From: Mesorhizobium sp. M1C.F.Ca.ET.210.01.1.1
GTDB lineage: Bacteria > Pseudomonadota > Alphaproteobacteria > Rhizobiales > Rhizobiaceae
Length of the DNA stretch: 56,736 bases
Direction of reading: 5' to 3'
Assembly: GCF_004791585.1 (NCBI RefSeq)
Contig: NZ_SRUU01000035.1
Coordinates: forward strand, 1-56,736
The notes beneath the pieces were generated by a model. The model ran no database searches, was not told the DNA's origin, and was given only the letters and a program-made list of their open reading frames with translations. Position 1 is the first letter of the stretch. Every line of letters starts with the position of its first letter. Both the position numbers and the translations under genes were made by a program. Below, piece after piece: positions 41,478 through 50,501 of the stretch.

Positions 41478-42626
41478 TCAGCCCAAAAGATTGCGCGCCG
41501 TGCGCATAAAGATTCTTGAGCCGATCGGGATCAGGTCGTCGGGAAAGTCGTAGTCGGGATTGTGCAGCGCAGGGTGCCGCTCGCCCGCGCCGAGGAAGAA
41601 CATCGCCGACTTGGCGTTGTGGCCGAAGATGCCAAAATCCTCCGAGGCGCGCATCGGCAGGGCTTCTTGGCCATGCGGCACGCCTTCTTCATCCAGCGCC
41701 CGCGCGAGATGCTCAACAGCATCCGGAGCGTTGACGCTGGCGACGAAGATCTCGTGATAGTCGAAGCGCACGGCAAGGCGATGCCCGGCCGCGATCCTCG
41801 TGGCCAGCGCCTCGGCCGCGGCGACCAGCTCCGCCATGCGCTCGTCGCGCCTGGTGCGCAGCGTCGCCCACACCTCCGCGTGACCGGGCGCGATGCCGAA
41901 CACCGCTTCGCCCATTTCGGCATGGGTGACGGTGACCATGCCGAAATCGTCGTCGGCGAAGGTGCCGCGCCCGAGCGCCGGCAATTGCGGCATCAACTCG
42001 CTCACCGCCAGCATCGGCGACACGCCTGTTTCCGGCATGGAGGAATGCGCGGTCTTGCCCTCGAGCACGATCCGCATGCCGCGCGAGGCGCAGTTGACGG
42101 TGCCTGCCTTGAGCCGCACCTCGCCGAACGGCACGCCCGGCAGGTTGTGCAGCGAGAAGGCAAAATCCGGCGCGATCTCTGAAAAGCGCGGATCGGCGAC
42201 GACGCCGGCCGCGCCATTGCCGGTCTCTTCCGCTGGCTGGAACATCAAAACGATGCGGCCGCGCGCCGGCCTCTGGCGGCCGAGCTGGCGGCCGAGCGCC
42301 GCGAGGATCGCGGTGTGTCCGTCATGGCCGCACATATGCGACTTGCCCGGCACCTGCGAGGAATGCTCGGCCCCCGAAAGCTCCTCGATCGGCAGCGCGT
42401 CGAGCTCCGAGCGGAACAGCACTGTCGGCCCGGTCTGCCCGCTGTCATAGACCGCCGCCACGCCATGCCCGCCCAATCCGGTCAGGACCTTGTCCGGCCC
42501 GGTATCGGCAAGGAAGCTGACGACCTCTTTCGCGGTCTTCTCCTCCTCGTTGGAGATCTCCGGCTGCCGGTGCAGCTTGCGCCGCCATGCTGTCAGCTCG
42601 ATCAGGTCTCGATTGGTCAGGGTCAT
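41478..42626 (-). CDS. M20 amidohydrolase (hippurate/IAA-amino acid hydrolase type)
   Basis: A 382-residue metal aminoacylase. SHMCGHDGHTAILAALG and QPAEETGNGA carry the conserved Cys, His and Glu ligands. The dimerisation insert follows around 175-290 and the last ligand His lies in GERHPALHNPDYDFPDDL. It cleaves N-acyl or indole-3-acetyl amino acids. ATG 42626 begins MTLTNRDLIELTAWRRKLHR, family-like; the longer frame to 42665 is not needed. Confidence 0.9.
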   Translation of the reverse strand: MTLTNRDLIELTAWRRKLHRQPEISNEEEKTAKEVVSFLADTGPDKVLTGLGGHGVAAVYDSGQTGPTVLFRSELDALPIEELSGAEHSSQVPGKSHMCGHDGHTAILAALGRQLGRQRPARGRIVLMFQPAEETGNGAAGVVADPRFSEIAPDFAFSLHNLPGVPFGEVRLKAGTVNCASRGMRIVLEGKTAHSSMPETGVSPMLAVSELMPQLPALGRGTFADDDFGMVTVTHAEMGEAVFGIAPGHAEVWATLRTRRDERMAELVAAAEALATRIAAGHRLAVRFDYHEIFVASVNAPDAVEHLARALDEEGVPHGQEALPMRASEDFGIFGHNAKSAMFFLGAGERHPALHNPDYDFPDDLIPIGSRIFMRTARNLLG

Positions 42627-42651
42627 GGTTCCGACTCCGCTTGGGCCCAGC

Positions 42652-42882
42652 TCACACAAACACAATAGGGTTTTGCTCGTGCCGTGCCATGCCGATCAAT
42701 TCCGATAGTCCATGGGCGCGTTCCCGAACCCATGCGTCGGGGCTGGATTCGATGATCATCAATTCGCGCTCGGGCTCGCCGAAGCCAGGCTCCTCAGTGA
42801 CGTCTCCGACATGGCTGGCTGAAAAGGGGACAATCCGTTCCAAGGCCGACCCTTCGCCGAGATGGCCGGCAATCCTCTCCAA
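42652..42882 (-). CDS. Hypothetical protein without a clear start
   Basis: From TTG 42882 the frame gives MERIAGHLGEGSALERIVPF, then DVTEEPGFGEPERELMIIES and HGLSELIGMARHEQNPIVFV. The frame is open and coding-like further upstream to about 43015 (including GERWVTHPEGISTGTLSQRA) but has no ATG or GTG. It may be a full gene with an unusual start or the 3' part of a frameshifted gene whose 5' part is the open frame ending at 42977. Confidence 0.35.
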   Translation of the reverse strand: MERIAGHLGEGSALERIVPFSASHVGDVTEEPGFGEPERELMIIESSPDAWVRERAHGLSELIGMARHEQNPIVFV

Positions 42883-43203
42883 AAGCGCGGCGATGCGGGA
42901 GATGTTTCCAACTCGCCACGCCGCGCGCTGTGACAGCGTCCCAGTCGAGATGCCCTCGGGATGAGTGACCCAACGTTCACCCGTTATCGCAGGCCGGCGA
43001 GCGTAGCCATTGCATGGTCAGGGCCTGCTCGTTGCCTCCGAGAACGCGGTAGAGGCTGTCGATCTTGACATTTTTGCTCTTGGACAACCGCCGCTTGGCC
43101 CGCAAAGGCAGGCCTGAAGGCCGGTCGCACTTGGTGCGCCGGGGCCTGGAAAAGGCCGTCCCAGGTGAATGCGGTGGAACGGCCTTCTCGTGGCACTATG
43201 GAC

Positions 43204-43452
43204 TCAGTAGGCTTTTTTTGGCGCTGCAGCCTTTGCGGCGTGCTTCTTGTGCTTCACCGGGCATTTGTGGTGCTTGGTCACTTTGCAGGCCTTCTTGGTG
43301 GAGACCTTTTTCGGAGCGGTCTTCGCCGGAGCGGCGGCCGTGGTCGAGGCGGCCGGAGCAGCGGTCGTCGTGGCAGCGGCGTTGCCAAGAGTCGGCATCG
43401 AGAACGCCACAGCGACAGCGAGGCCGAGGGCGGAAAGGAGGGACTTTTTCAT
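43204..43452 (-). CDS. Small secreted Lys/Ala-rich protein
   Basis: An 82-residue protein. Signal peptide MKKSLLSALGLAVAVAFSMP to about NAA, then Thr/Ala/Pro-rich and strongly basic sequence with ACKVTKHHKCPVKHKKHAAK. The two Cys may form a disulfide. It resembles small basic periplasmic proteins of rhizobia that may bind peptidoglycan, DNA or anionic polymer. Coupled by ATGA overlap to the gene before it. Confidence 0.65.
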   Translation of the reverse strand: MKKSLLSALGLAVAVAFSMPTLGNAAATTTAAPAASTTAAAPAKTAPKKVSTKKACKVTKHHKCPVKHKKHAAKAAAPKKAY

Positions 43453-43790
43453 GGCTTCGTTTCCTTACCTTGCAGGTCGGTTTTGGGTGTCACTGCATCC
43501 GGGTCGATCGGTGTTACTCCAAGCAGCTTCAGAGCGTTCGCGAGCATGCGGATTCCCTGTGCCTGCTTTTTGTTGGCGCAGAACCGGTTTCCCCTTCTTT
43601 GCAGTGCTTTCGCCGCGGTGACCTGCGTTGACGCGGCATGAGTTTCGAGGGCTTCGTCAACTTGGCGGCTGAGATTGTTGCAGCGCTCGGTCCGGGTAAT
43701 CGCAACCTTTGCCCCGCCAGCTTCAACCGGGCCGGTGATGAGCGACATGCCGAGCAACGCACCCATGAAGCTGATCGAGAACCTTTGCAT
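43449..43790 (-). CDS. Small secreted hypothetical protein, 113 residues
   Basis: Signal peptide MQRFSISFMGALLGMSLITG to about EAGG, then ERCNNLSRQVDEALETHAAS, RRGNRFCANKKQAQGIRMLA and a short C-terminal tail. Two Cys may pair. The first gene of a two-gene unit with the Lys-rich protein. The function is unknown. Confidence 0.65.
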   Translation of the reverse strand: MQRFSISFMGALLGMSLITGPVEAGGAKVAITRTERCNNLSRQVDEALETHAASTQVTAAKALQRRGNRFCANKKQAQGIRMLANALKLLGVTPIDPDAVTPKTDLQGKETKP

Positions 43791-44038
43791 CGCTTGTCGC
43801 CAATCCGAACAAGTGCTGCAGTGCTGCAGCCGATGATCGACCCTCTCCAGTCGATTTTACGCCTGAACGATTTCTGGAGTTTTTCTGGTGTGTTTCTGAA
43901 TTGTGTCTGAGGCGCCGACTGAGCGCCTTTGCCGAACTCGTCGCTCAAAGCGCCCGAAGCAGCGAGCCGCGCGGTGAAGCTGGCCTTGCTGTTGATGGAG
44001 AACAATCTCCCGCAGAAGATGGCGCCTTACGAAATCCG

Positions 44039-44200
44039 CTATAGCGCGCGCTTGATCTGCGGCAGGTCGCGCGTGAACGGGCGAAAACCGACGCTGTGGT
44101 ACATGTTGCGGGCAGCGGCGTGCGCCGGCGCGCCGAGGCAGGCGACCAGCATGCGCTTGGCGAGTTCGGTCGGGCCAAGGTTGTGCATGCGGACACCTTT
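44039..44200 (-). pseudogene. GNAT acetyltransferase C-terminal remnant
   Basis: A leftward reading ending at TAG 44039-44041 gives GVRMHNLGPTELAKRMLVAC, then APAHAAARNMYHSVGFRPFT and RDLPQIKRAL. AARNMYHSVGFR is the usual ending of a GNAT fold. The upstream two thirds of the gene are absent, so it is probably a broken fragment. It lies between two small unrelated genes. Confidence 0.45.
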
Positions 44201-44309
44201 GAGGGAGCGTTCTGCCGAGGTGAGCGTTGTCGGCCTGGAATCGGGAGCCCGCCGTAAACCGCTGAAATCCTTAACACGATTTTCATTCCGCTGCCCTAAC
44301 CACTATGCC

Positions 44310-46307
44310 ATGGCACGGCATTTCGAGCGGTTGGTTGCAGGCCCTCCTCCCGAGGGGCGGAGCGAAGCCGTGCAGGCCGGCATCCTGCGCGACCAACTGG
44401 CCGACCTGAGGAAGGGCATCTTCATTTCCATGCCCGTCGGCACGGTGCTGTCGGCCCTGATCCTGGCCGTGCAGATGCTGTCGGGCGGCGGTCTCGCGGC
44501 GGTGCTGTGGTTTGCGGCGATCAGCGCGCTGAATGGCGCGCGCCTGGTGCTTGCCTTGACCCGGTCCGACACTGCCGACAGCAGCCCGGAGGCGCTCGGC
44601 GCCCGGCTTTCCCTCTATGGGATGCTGTCGCTCGCGGCGGGCATCGCCTGGTCCTGCCTGGCGCTGCTGACGAACGGATACACCACGCCCCAGGCGCCGC
44701 TTTATCTGATCGTGCTCGCAGGTGCGTCGGCCGGTTCGGTCACATACGGAACATCATACGCGCCGGCCTCGATCAACTTCGTAACGCTGCCGCTTCTCAT
44801 CGCCGCCGGATGCGTGCTGGCGAACGGCGGTACCGAGAACGATATCCTGGCCTTCACGATCGTGCTTTTCCTCGCCGGAATGGTCAGGGGCGCGCTGCTC
44901 GGACAGTCCCGCTTCCGCGAGGCGAGCCGCCTCAAATACGAGGCGAGGGCGTTCGCCGCCGAGATGGAACGAAACTCCAGGCGGGATCCGCTGACGAACC
45001 TGCTCAACCGGCATGGGCTCGAGCACGCCATCTCCCGGCTTGGACTGGCCGACGGTCCGTTCGTGGCCATGCTGATCGACCTCGACGGCTTCAAATCCGT
45101 CAACGACACCTATGGTCACAACATCGGCGATGACCTGCTGGTCAAGGTTGCGCGCCGCATTGAGGGCCACGCGCCGGAAGGCGCGACGATCGCGCGCATC
45201 GGCGGCGACGAGTTCGTGCTGCTCTTTCCCGCCGGCAGCTCCCCGCATTCGGCCGGCGAGCTTGCCTCCGCCATCATCGCGGCCATCGCCAATCCGGACC
45301 CGGAGTTGAACTCGGTCCGTGTCGGCGCATCGATCGGCATCTATCAGTCGGACAGGCCGCGATTGACGGAGATGCTGCTCAAGGCGGATTTCGCGCTTTA
45401 CGCGGCCAAGCGCGGCGGCAGGAACGAATATTGCCGCTTCGACACCGAGCTCGACAGCGCGCTGGAACGCAGGCACTGCATCGAGCGCGATCTGCGCGGA
45501 GCCATCGAAGCAGGCGCGCTCTGCTCGTGGTTCCAGCCCGTGCTGCGCCTGGATACCGACGCGGTCGTCGGCTTCGAGGCGCTGCTGCGCTGGCAGCATC
45601 CGCTCCACGGGGCCATTTCCCCGCCCGAGATCGTCACCGCGGCGCGCGAGACGGGCCTGTTGTCCCTGCTGACAGAGACGGTGTTCCGCAATTGCTGCTC
45701 GATGATCGAAGAGCTGGTGCGGCAAGGCCGCCGCGATGTCCGGGTGGCGATGAACCTGTCGCCGCGCGAGCTCGAGGTCGGCAATGTCGACGACATGATC
45801 CTGGGTATCCTGAAGGCGAGGAATGTCCCGGCGGCGATGCTCGAGATCGAGATCACCGAGGAAGCGCCGGTCGATCGCGCCAGGGTCGACGAGAAGGTCG
45901 GGCGCCTCGCGGATGCCGGCATATCGATCGTGCTCGACGATTTCGGCACCGGGTTCTCGACCCTGGCCTCGCTGAAGGACAGCCGCATTCGCAAGATCAA
46001 GATCGACAAGGATTTCGTGCGCGACCTTGCCAAGTCGGTTGCCGACCAGGCCCTCGTCAAGGCGGTCATCGATCTCGGACGGACGCTGGGCATCGAGGTC
46101 ATGGCTGAAGGGGTCGAAACGGAAGCCGACCGCCTGATCCTGCGATCGCTCGGCTGCATGATCGCGCAAGGATATCTGTTCTCGGCAGCGCTTCAGACGC
46201 GTGACGCGCTTGCCTTCAACGCCGGACGCTTGGACGGCTCTGCCGCGACCGACGCCGTCTTCGATCCTCCGGCGTTGCGCAGTACCCGAAGCGGCAGCGC
46301 GGCCTGA
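44310..46307 (+). CDS. GGDEF-EAL cyclic-di-GMP protein with membrane N-terminus
   Basis: A 665-residue protein. About six hydrophobic helices (residues 30-205) precede a GGDEF domain with IDLDGFKSVNDTYGHN and ARIGGDEFVLLF, then an EAL domain with GFEALLRWQHP, MNLSPRE, EITEE, VLDDFGTGFS and AEGVETEAD. Both active sites look intact. The inhibitory RxxD site five residues before GGDEF is absent (PEGA there). ATG 44310 opens the frame; upstream reading is not family-like. It turns over the second messenger that sets motility and surface polysaccharide. Net direction unknown. Confidence 0.9.
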   Translation: MARHFERLVAGPPPEGRSEAVQAGILRDQLADLRKGIFISMPVGTVLSALILAVQMLSGGGLAAVLWFAAISALNGARLVLALTRSDTADSSPEALGARLSLYGMLSLAAGIAWSCLALLTNGYTTPQAPLYLIVLAGASAGSVTYGTSYAPASINFVTLPLLIAAGCVLANGGTENDILAFTIVLFLAGMVRGALLGQSRFREASRLKYEARAFAAEMERNSRRDPLTNLLNRHGLEHAISRLGLADGPFVAMLIDLDGFKSVNDTYGHNIGDDLLVKVARRIEGHAPEGATIARIGGDEFVLLFPAGSSPHSAGELASAIIAAIANPDPELNSVRVGASIGIYQSDRPRLTEMLLKADFALYAAKRGGRNEYCRFDTELDSALERRHCIERDLRGAIEAGALCSWFQPVLRLDTDAVVGFEALLRWQHPLHGAISPPEIVTAARETGLLSLLTETVFRNCCSMIEELVRQGRRDVRVAMNLSPRELEVGNVDDMILGILKARNVPAAMLEIEITEEAPVDRARVDEKVGRLADAGISIVLDDFGTGFSTLASLKDSRIRKIKIDKDFVRDLAKSVADQALVKAVIDLGRTLGIEVMAEGVETEADRLILRSLGCMIAQGYLFSAALQTRDALAFNAGRLDGSAATDAVFDPPALRSTRSGSAA

Positions 46308-46523
46308 CAGGCGGCTGAGATTTGACGAGCTGCCGCGGACAACCGCTTTGTGCCTTCCAAAATCGCTTGCGCTGCGATCCTATCGTCCGCCGAGTCCATA
46401 CAACCGGTGGTGCTCGCCGACTCTGGGTAGCTTCCCAGGTTACCTTCGGCGCACGGCTGATAGGGCGCAGCCGGCCGATCTGACAACAGCGGCCAGCGGC
46501 TTGAATCGATGGAGGCGTGCCGC

Positions 46524-47441
46524 TCACGGACGAACGCGAATGACCGTCTTCCCGCTGATCCGCTCGGTCGGGTTGAAGGCGGCGACGGCATCCTCAAGGG
46601 TCGAGACGGTTCCGATGTTCGTCCGCAGTCGTCCGTCCCGCACCCGCTGGACGATCTCACTCAGTTGGGCACGATCGGACTCGACAACGAAGTCGACCGA
46701 CAGGCCGTCGTCGGGCCGCGTCTCGCTTGGCCCGACGATGGACACCAGTGTTCCTCCGGCTCGAATCAGGCGCGCGGACCGGTCCCCGATGTGCCCGCCG
46801 ATGACATCGAACACCAGATCGATTGCACCGACGTCTTCCAGGAGGTCGTTGTCGAGGTCGATGAACTCGTGCGCGCCGAAGTCGAGCGCCTTCTGGCGGT
46901 CGGCGGCGCGTCCGGTGCCGACGACGTGGGCGCCAGCCTCTCGTGCGAGTTGTGTCACCATCGACCCGACTGCGCCGGCCGCGCCGTGCGCGAGGACGCT
47001 CTGGCCCGCTCGGAGGCGGCCGTGCTGGAACAGCCCTTGCCATGCGGTGAGGCCCGAGATCGGCAGGCTCGCGCCCACCGTGAAGTCGACGTCGCCCGGC
47101 AGCGGCGCAAGGTTGCGTGCCTCGATCGCCACATACTCGGCCAGAGTACCGTCGCGATACCAGTCCGCGAGGCCGAACACCCGCTGTCCAACCGACAGAC
47201 CTGTCGTGCCATAGCCGAGAGCGCTAACCACTCCGGCGAGCTCGTGCCCAGGAATCGACGGTGTTCGGTCGCGGTCCCGGCGGTCGGTCCAGGTCGAGGG
47301 CCACTCCATCTCGGTCGGCACGAATCCCGACGCGTGAATCTGAACGATGACGTCATTTATCGCTGTTGGCGGGTCGGCCAGCTCCACCAGCTTCATCCCG
47401 GCAGTTCCCGCGGCCCGGTTCGTCACAACGATTGCCTTCAT
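46524..47441 (-). CDS. MDR-family NADP-dependent oxidoreductase (quinone reductase-like)
   Basis: A 305-residue MDR enzyme without zinc ligands. The N-terminal domain begins MKAIVVTNRAAGTAGMKLVE, with HELAGVVSALG, and the Rossmann part has VLAHGAAGAVGSMVTQLARE. It closes with AFNPTERISGKTVIRVRP. This set fits the NADPH quinone/alkenal reductases. The AraC gene lies just beyond and may control it. Substrate unknown. Confidence 0.88.
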   Translation of the reverse strand: MKAIVVTNRAAGTAGMKLVELADPPTAINDVIVQIHASGFVPTEMEWPSTWTDRRDRDRTPSIPGHELAGVVSALGYGTTGLSVGQRVFGLADWYRDGTLAEYVAIEARNLAPLPGDVDFTVGASLPISGLTAWQGLFQHGRLRAGQSVLAHGAAGAVGSMVTQLAREAGAHVVGTGRAADRQKALDFGAHEFIDLDNDLLEDVGAIDLVFDVIGGHIGDRSARLIRAGGTLVSIVGPSETRPDDGLSVDFVVESDRAQLSEIVQRVRDGRLRTNIGTVSTLEDAVAAFNPTERISGKTVIRVRP

Positions 47442-47787
47442 CGTCCACCTGCCTGTGTGTCGTCGGTCGTCATCATCCAATTCCTGCTTCTCACTTCGAA
47501 GGGAGCGTTATCCTGACGCCACGTTGCCACTGCTGCTGGCGCGATGAAACCCCGCGCCAGGCATCTCTGGACGAGCGGACACGCATTCCGGAATCCAGAG
47601 CTGGCCGGCGCCGAGGATCAGTGCGCCAGGCGCGCGAACTTGGTGCAGCGTCGGATGTGCGCGAGCTCACGCAGCGAGATTAGCTAGCGTTGATAGCCCG
47701 ACGAACCAGATGACGGATGTCGCCAACCGCGCGCCCTTTAAGATCGCACCGCTGGCGGGAGGGGTACCTCGGAGCGCGGTATTTGGC
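47442..47787. other. Intergenic stretch between MDR and AraC genes
   Basis: No gene is supported; the reading frames found lack coding look. It should hold the MDR promoter and the end of the araC-type transcript. Confidence 0.4.
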
Positions 47788-48744
47788 TCACGCGCCCTTA
47801 TCATTCTTCACACTTTGCCGGTACTCGCTTGGATCAACGGTGTAGGCTTTGCGGAATGCTCGCACGAAGCTTGAGCGACTCTCGTATCCCGCGTTATGGG
47901 CCACAACATCGACGGGCGTCGTAGTTGTCGTCAGATCGAGCGCAGCCTGCCGCATCCTGAGGTCGCGAAGGATGGCCATGGGCGACCGACCAAAGATTTC
48001 GGAGAAGCGGGCCATGAAGGCTGAACGGCTCAAGCTTGCGCTGTGAGCAAGACTTTGGACGGTGTGTGCAGCGCCAGGGCGGGCTACCATGTCGGCGAAC
48101 GCGCGCGTGATCTGGCGGTCAGCAAGGATGGAGAAACGGTCCGTCCAGCTCTGCGATGATTTCAGCGAGCGCCGAGCCAACGCAATGATGACTTGTTTCA
48201 GAAGTGACGCCGTCATCGCTCCCGTGCCAATCTCTTGCGACAAGAGTTCATTCATGGCCTCACGGAGCTTGCCATCAATCTTGTCCGACGGTTCGAATTG
48301 CTCGACGACTGGTTCTCGCAGGTCGCGAAACAGACCAACCGACTGACCAAAGGACGCATTGAAGAAGCCGCAAATTTGCACGACCTCGGGCTCTTCGTTC
48401 GGAACAGCGATGCGCAACAGGCCGTCTTCGTCGCGCTTCCAGCAATCGCGGTTGATCAGGCGGGTAGTGCCGTCACCGTCATCGACCTCGATCGAAAAGG
48501 GCGTATTCGGGGGAACGATGATGAGCAGATGCGGCATCAACTGCATGTTTGGGCCGCGATTAATCGATATCCGTCCAGAACCCTTGAGGTTGTAGTGGAT
48601 CGCGGGCACATCGATCATTCCCATCTCGGCCCGGTGGCCGCGAGGAACGAGGACTTCTGTCAACGCCACGACGTCGATCTCAAGCGCCTGCATGAGGTTA
48701 TTGAGGTCGGCAGTAGAGAGCCTCGAGGCAGAGACGGCGATCAT
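47788..48744 (-). CDS. AraC-family regulator with cupin_6 sensor domain
   Basis: A 318-residue regulator. N-terminal AraC-type ligand domain (1-190) with LLIIVPPNTPFSIEVDDGDG, then two helix-turn-helix motifs (SLAHSASLSRSAFMARFSEI and VVAHNAGYESRSSFVRAF). The ATG is 48744. Transcribed toward the MDR gene, and such pairs usually have the regulator controlling the oxidoreductase. Confidence 0.88.
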   Translation of the reverse strand: MIAVSASRLSTADLNNLMQALEIDVVALTEVLVPRGHRAEMGMIDVPAIHYNLKGSGRISINRGPNMQLMPHLLIIVPPNTPFSIEVDDGDGTTRLINRDCWKRDEDGLLRIAVPNEEPEVVQICGFFNASFGQSVGLFRDLREPVVEQFEPSDKIDGKLREAMNELLSQEIGTGAMTASLLKQVIIALARRSLKSSQSWTDRFSILADRQITRAFADMVARPGAAHTVQSLAHSASLSRSAFMARFSEIFGRSPMAILRDLRMRQAALDLTTTTTPVDVVAHNAGYESRSSFVRAFRKAYTVDPSEYRQSVKNDKGA

Positions 48745-49178
48745 CGAATCGGTCCGCTCCCTTGTCCGTTTCCGGCCCGCGATTTGGTCGTGTTTTGCAT
48801 CGCAACCTGCTTACAAAAACAACCCGCGCCTCCGCTAGGCGAATGATGTAACTGGATTTTAGGGCACGCTGAAAGGGCTTTCCGCAGCGACCGTCTGTTA
48901 GATATGCAGGTAGATCGAAGGAACTGGGGCACTAACATCTTTGCCGAATTGCGCCAGGCGGAGACGTTCAGTCAAACGGCTGCTTGCTGGTATCTTCGCT
49001 CCAATAGCGGTCAGTCTCCTTCCGGCCCAAACGTGACATTGCGCGATCGCCGACCCAAGTTGTCTCCTGGCTCGAAGCAATCATCGAAAGGGTTCAATTG
49101 AAGCGGCCGATATGCTTGCCGTTGCAGAAGAGCCGGCATCGGCGACAGGCAGGAACAGTCGGCGGCCTGCCGTCCGCC
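48745..49178. other. Intergenic stretch before the type I secretion operon end
   Basis: No gene is supported on either strand. It separates the promoter of the AraC gene from the 3' end of the leftward secretion operon. Its open frames are rich in rare codons. Confidence 0.45.
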
Positions 49179-50498
49179 CTACCTCTCCGCGAACGCCCGC
49201 GCGAAGGAATCCATCATCGGCCGCGCCAGATATTCGAGGAAGGTCCGGTCGCCGGTGCTGATGAAGGCCTCCACCGGCGTTCCGGGATAGATCTGCTCGG
49301 GTTTCACGCCGGGGGGTAGGGCGTCGGCGATCTTCAGCCTGGCGCGGAAATAGGGCTCGCGCGTGGCCGGGTCGATCAGCCGGTCGGCGGAGATCTCGCT
49401 GACCGTCGCCGACACTTCCGGCGTCAGGCGCATGTTCAGCGCCGAAAGCCTGAGCTTCGCCGGCTGGCCGACGCGGACCTGGTCGATGTCCTTGGGCCTT
49501 AGCTTGGCGTCGACGTTGAGGCCTGAAGCCGTGGGCAGGATCTCAATGATCTTCTCGCCGGGCGCGATCACGCTGCCCTTCGAATTATAGGTCGACGACA
49601 CCACGATGCCGGCGGCCGGCGCCTTGATCGTCGTGCGCTGAAGTACCGCTTCGGCCGCCCGCATCCGCTCCTCGATGTCGGCGAGGTTGGTGCGGACGTC
49701 GTCCAGCTTGGTCAGTGCTTCCTCGACGCGCTGCGTGGTCAGCCGCTCGACCTGCACCTGCGCCTCGACGATCTGCGAGTTGGCCGCGGCGAGGTTTGCC
49801 TCCAGCGCGCCGGCCTGGCCGACGAGGTCGGCCTCCGAGCGCAGCAGCTGCGAATATTCGGTGCGGTTGGTGAGGCCCTTGTCGAGCAGGCCGGTCTTGA
49901 TGCCGAGCTCCTTCTTGACGACTTCCGACTGCTGCTCGATGGCGAGCTTCTGGGCGTTCAGGCCGACGACCGACTCGCGATGCATGGCGACCCGCTGCGC
50001 CATGATCGACTGTTCGGAGCGGAAGCGGGCGAGCCTGGCGTCGAACTCCTTCTGCTGTTCGCGGATGAGGTTCTGGAAGTCCTGCTGGAACGGCGCGGGC
50101 GCCGGCTCGGCGACCGGCGCCAGCCTGTCCAGCCCGTCGCGCTCGGCCTCCAGCCGCGCCGCGGTTGCCTTGAGCGCGATCGACTGCCTGGTCAGCCGGT
50201 TGAGGTCGGCTTGCGCGGCTGTCCGGTCGAGCAGGATCAGGTCCTCGCCCTGCCGCACGCGGTCGCCTTCATGGACGAGCAATTGCTGGATGATGCCGCC
50301 TTCGGGCTGCTGGACGAGGATGTTGCCGCCGGTCGCCGAGATCGTGCCTTGCGTGATCACCGCGCCGGAGAGCGGCGCGCTCGCCGCCCAGTAGCCGAAG
50401 CAGCCCGCGAAGATCGCGATTGCCACATATCCGGCGAATGCCACGCGCCGGAAGTCGGTGCGTGGCTGGCCGTCGAAGGTGAGGCTCCCGGCTGTCAT
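49179..50498 (-). CDS. prsE: Type I secretion membrane fusion protein (PrsE/HlyD family)
   Basis: A 439-residue periplasmic adaptor. One membrane helix (about 20-42), then SGAVITQGTISATGGN and VQQPEGGIIQQLLVHEGDRV (the lipoyl-type half), a long coiled coil (about 95-290) and TIKAPAAGIVVS with GVKPEQIYPGTPVEAFISTG at the end. It joins the ABC protein to an outer-membrane TolC-type channel that is not encoded here. Starts four bases past the ABC stop. Confidence 0.92.
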   Translation of the reverse strand: MTAGSLTFDGQPRTDFRRVAFAGYVAIAIFAGCFGYWAASAPLSGAVITQGTISATGGNILVQQPEGGIIQQLLVHEGDRVRQGEDLILLDRTAAQADLNRLTRQSIALKATAARLEAERDGLDRLAPVAEPAPAPFQQDFQNLIREQQKEFDARLARFRSEQSIMAQRVAMHRESVVGLNAQKLAIEQQSEVVKKELGIKTGLLDKGLTNRTEYSQLLRSEADLVGQAGALEANLAAANSQIVEAQVQVERLTTQRVEEALTKLDDVRTNLADIEERMRAAEAVLQRTTIKAPAAGIVVSSTYNSKGSVIAPGEKIIEILPTASGLNVDAKLRPKDIDQVRVGQPAKLRLSALNMRLTPEVSATVSEISADRLIDPATREPYFRARLKIADALPPGVKPEQIYPGTPVEAFISTGDRTFLEYLARPMMDSFARAFAER

Positions 50499-50501
50499 CG
50501 C

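Noticed and set aside
44754..46169. Leftward open frame of 471 codons
   Set aside because: Antisense of the GGDEF-EAL gene; no recognisable motif.
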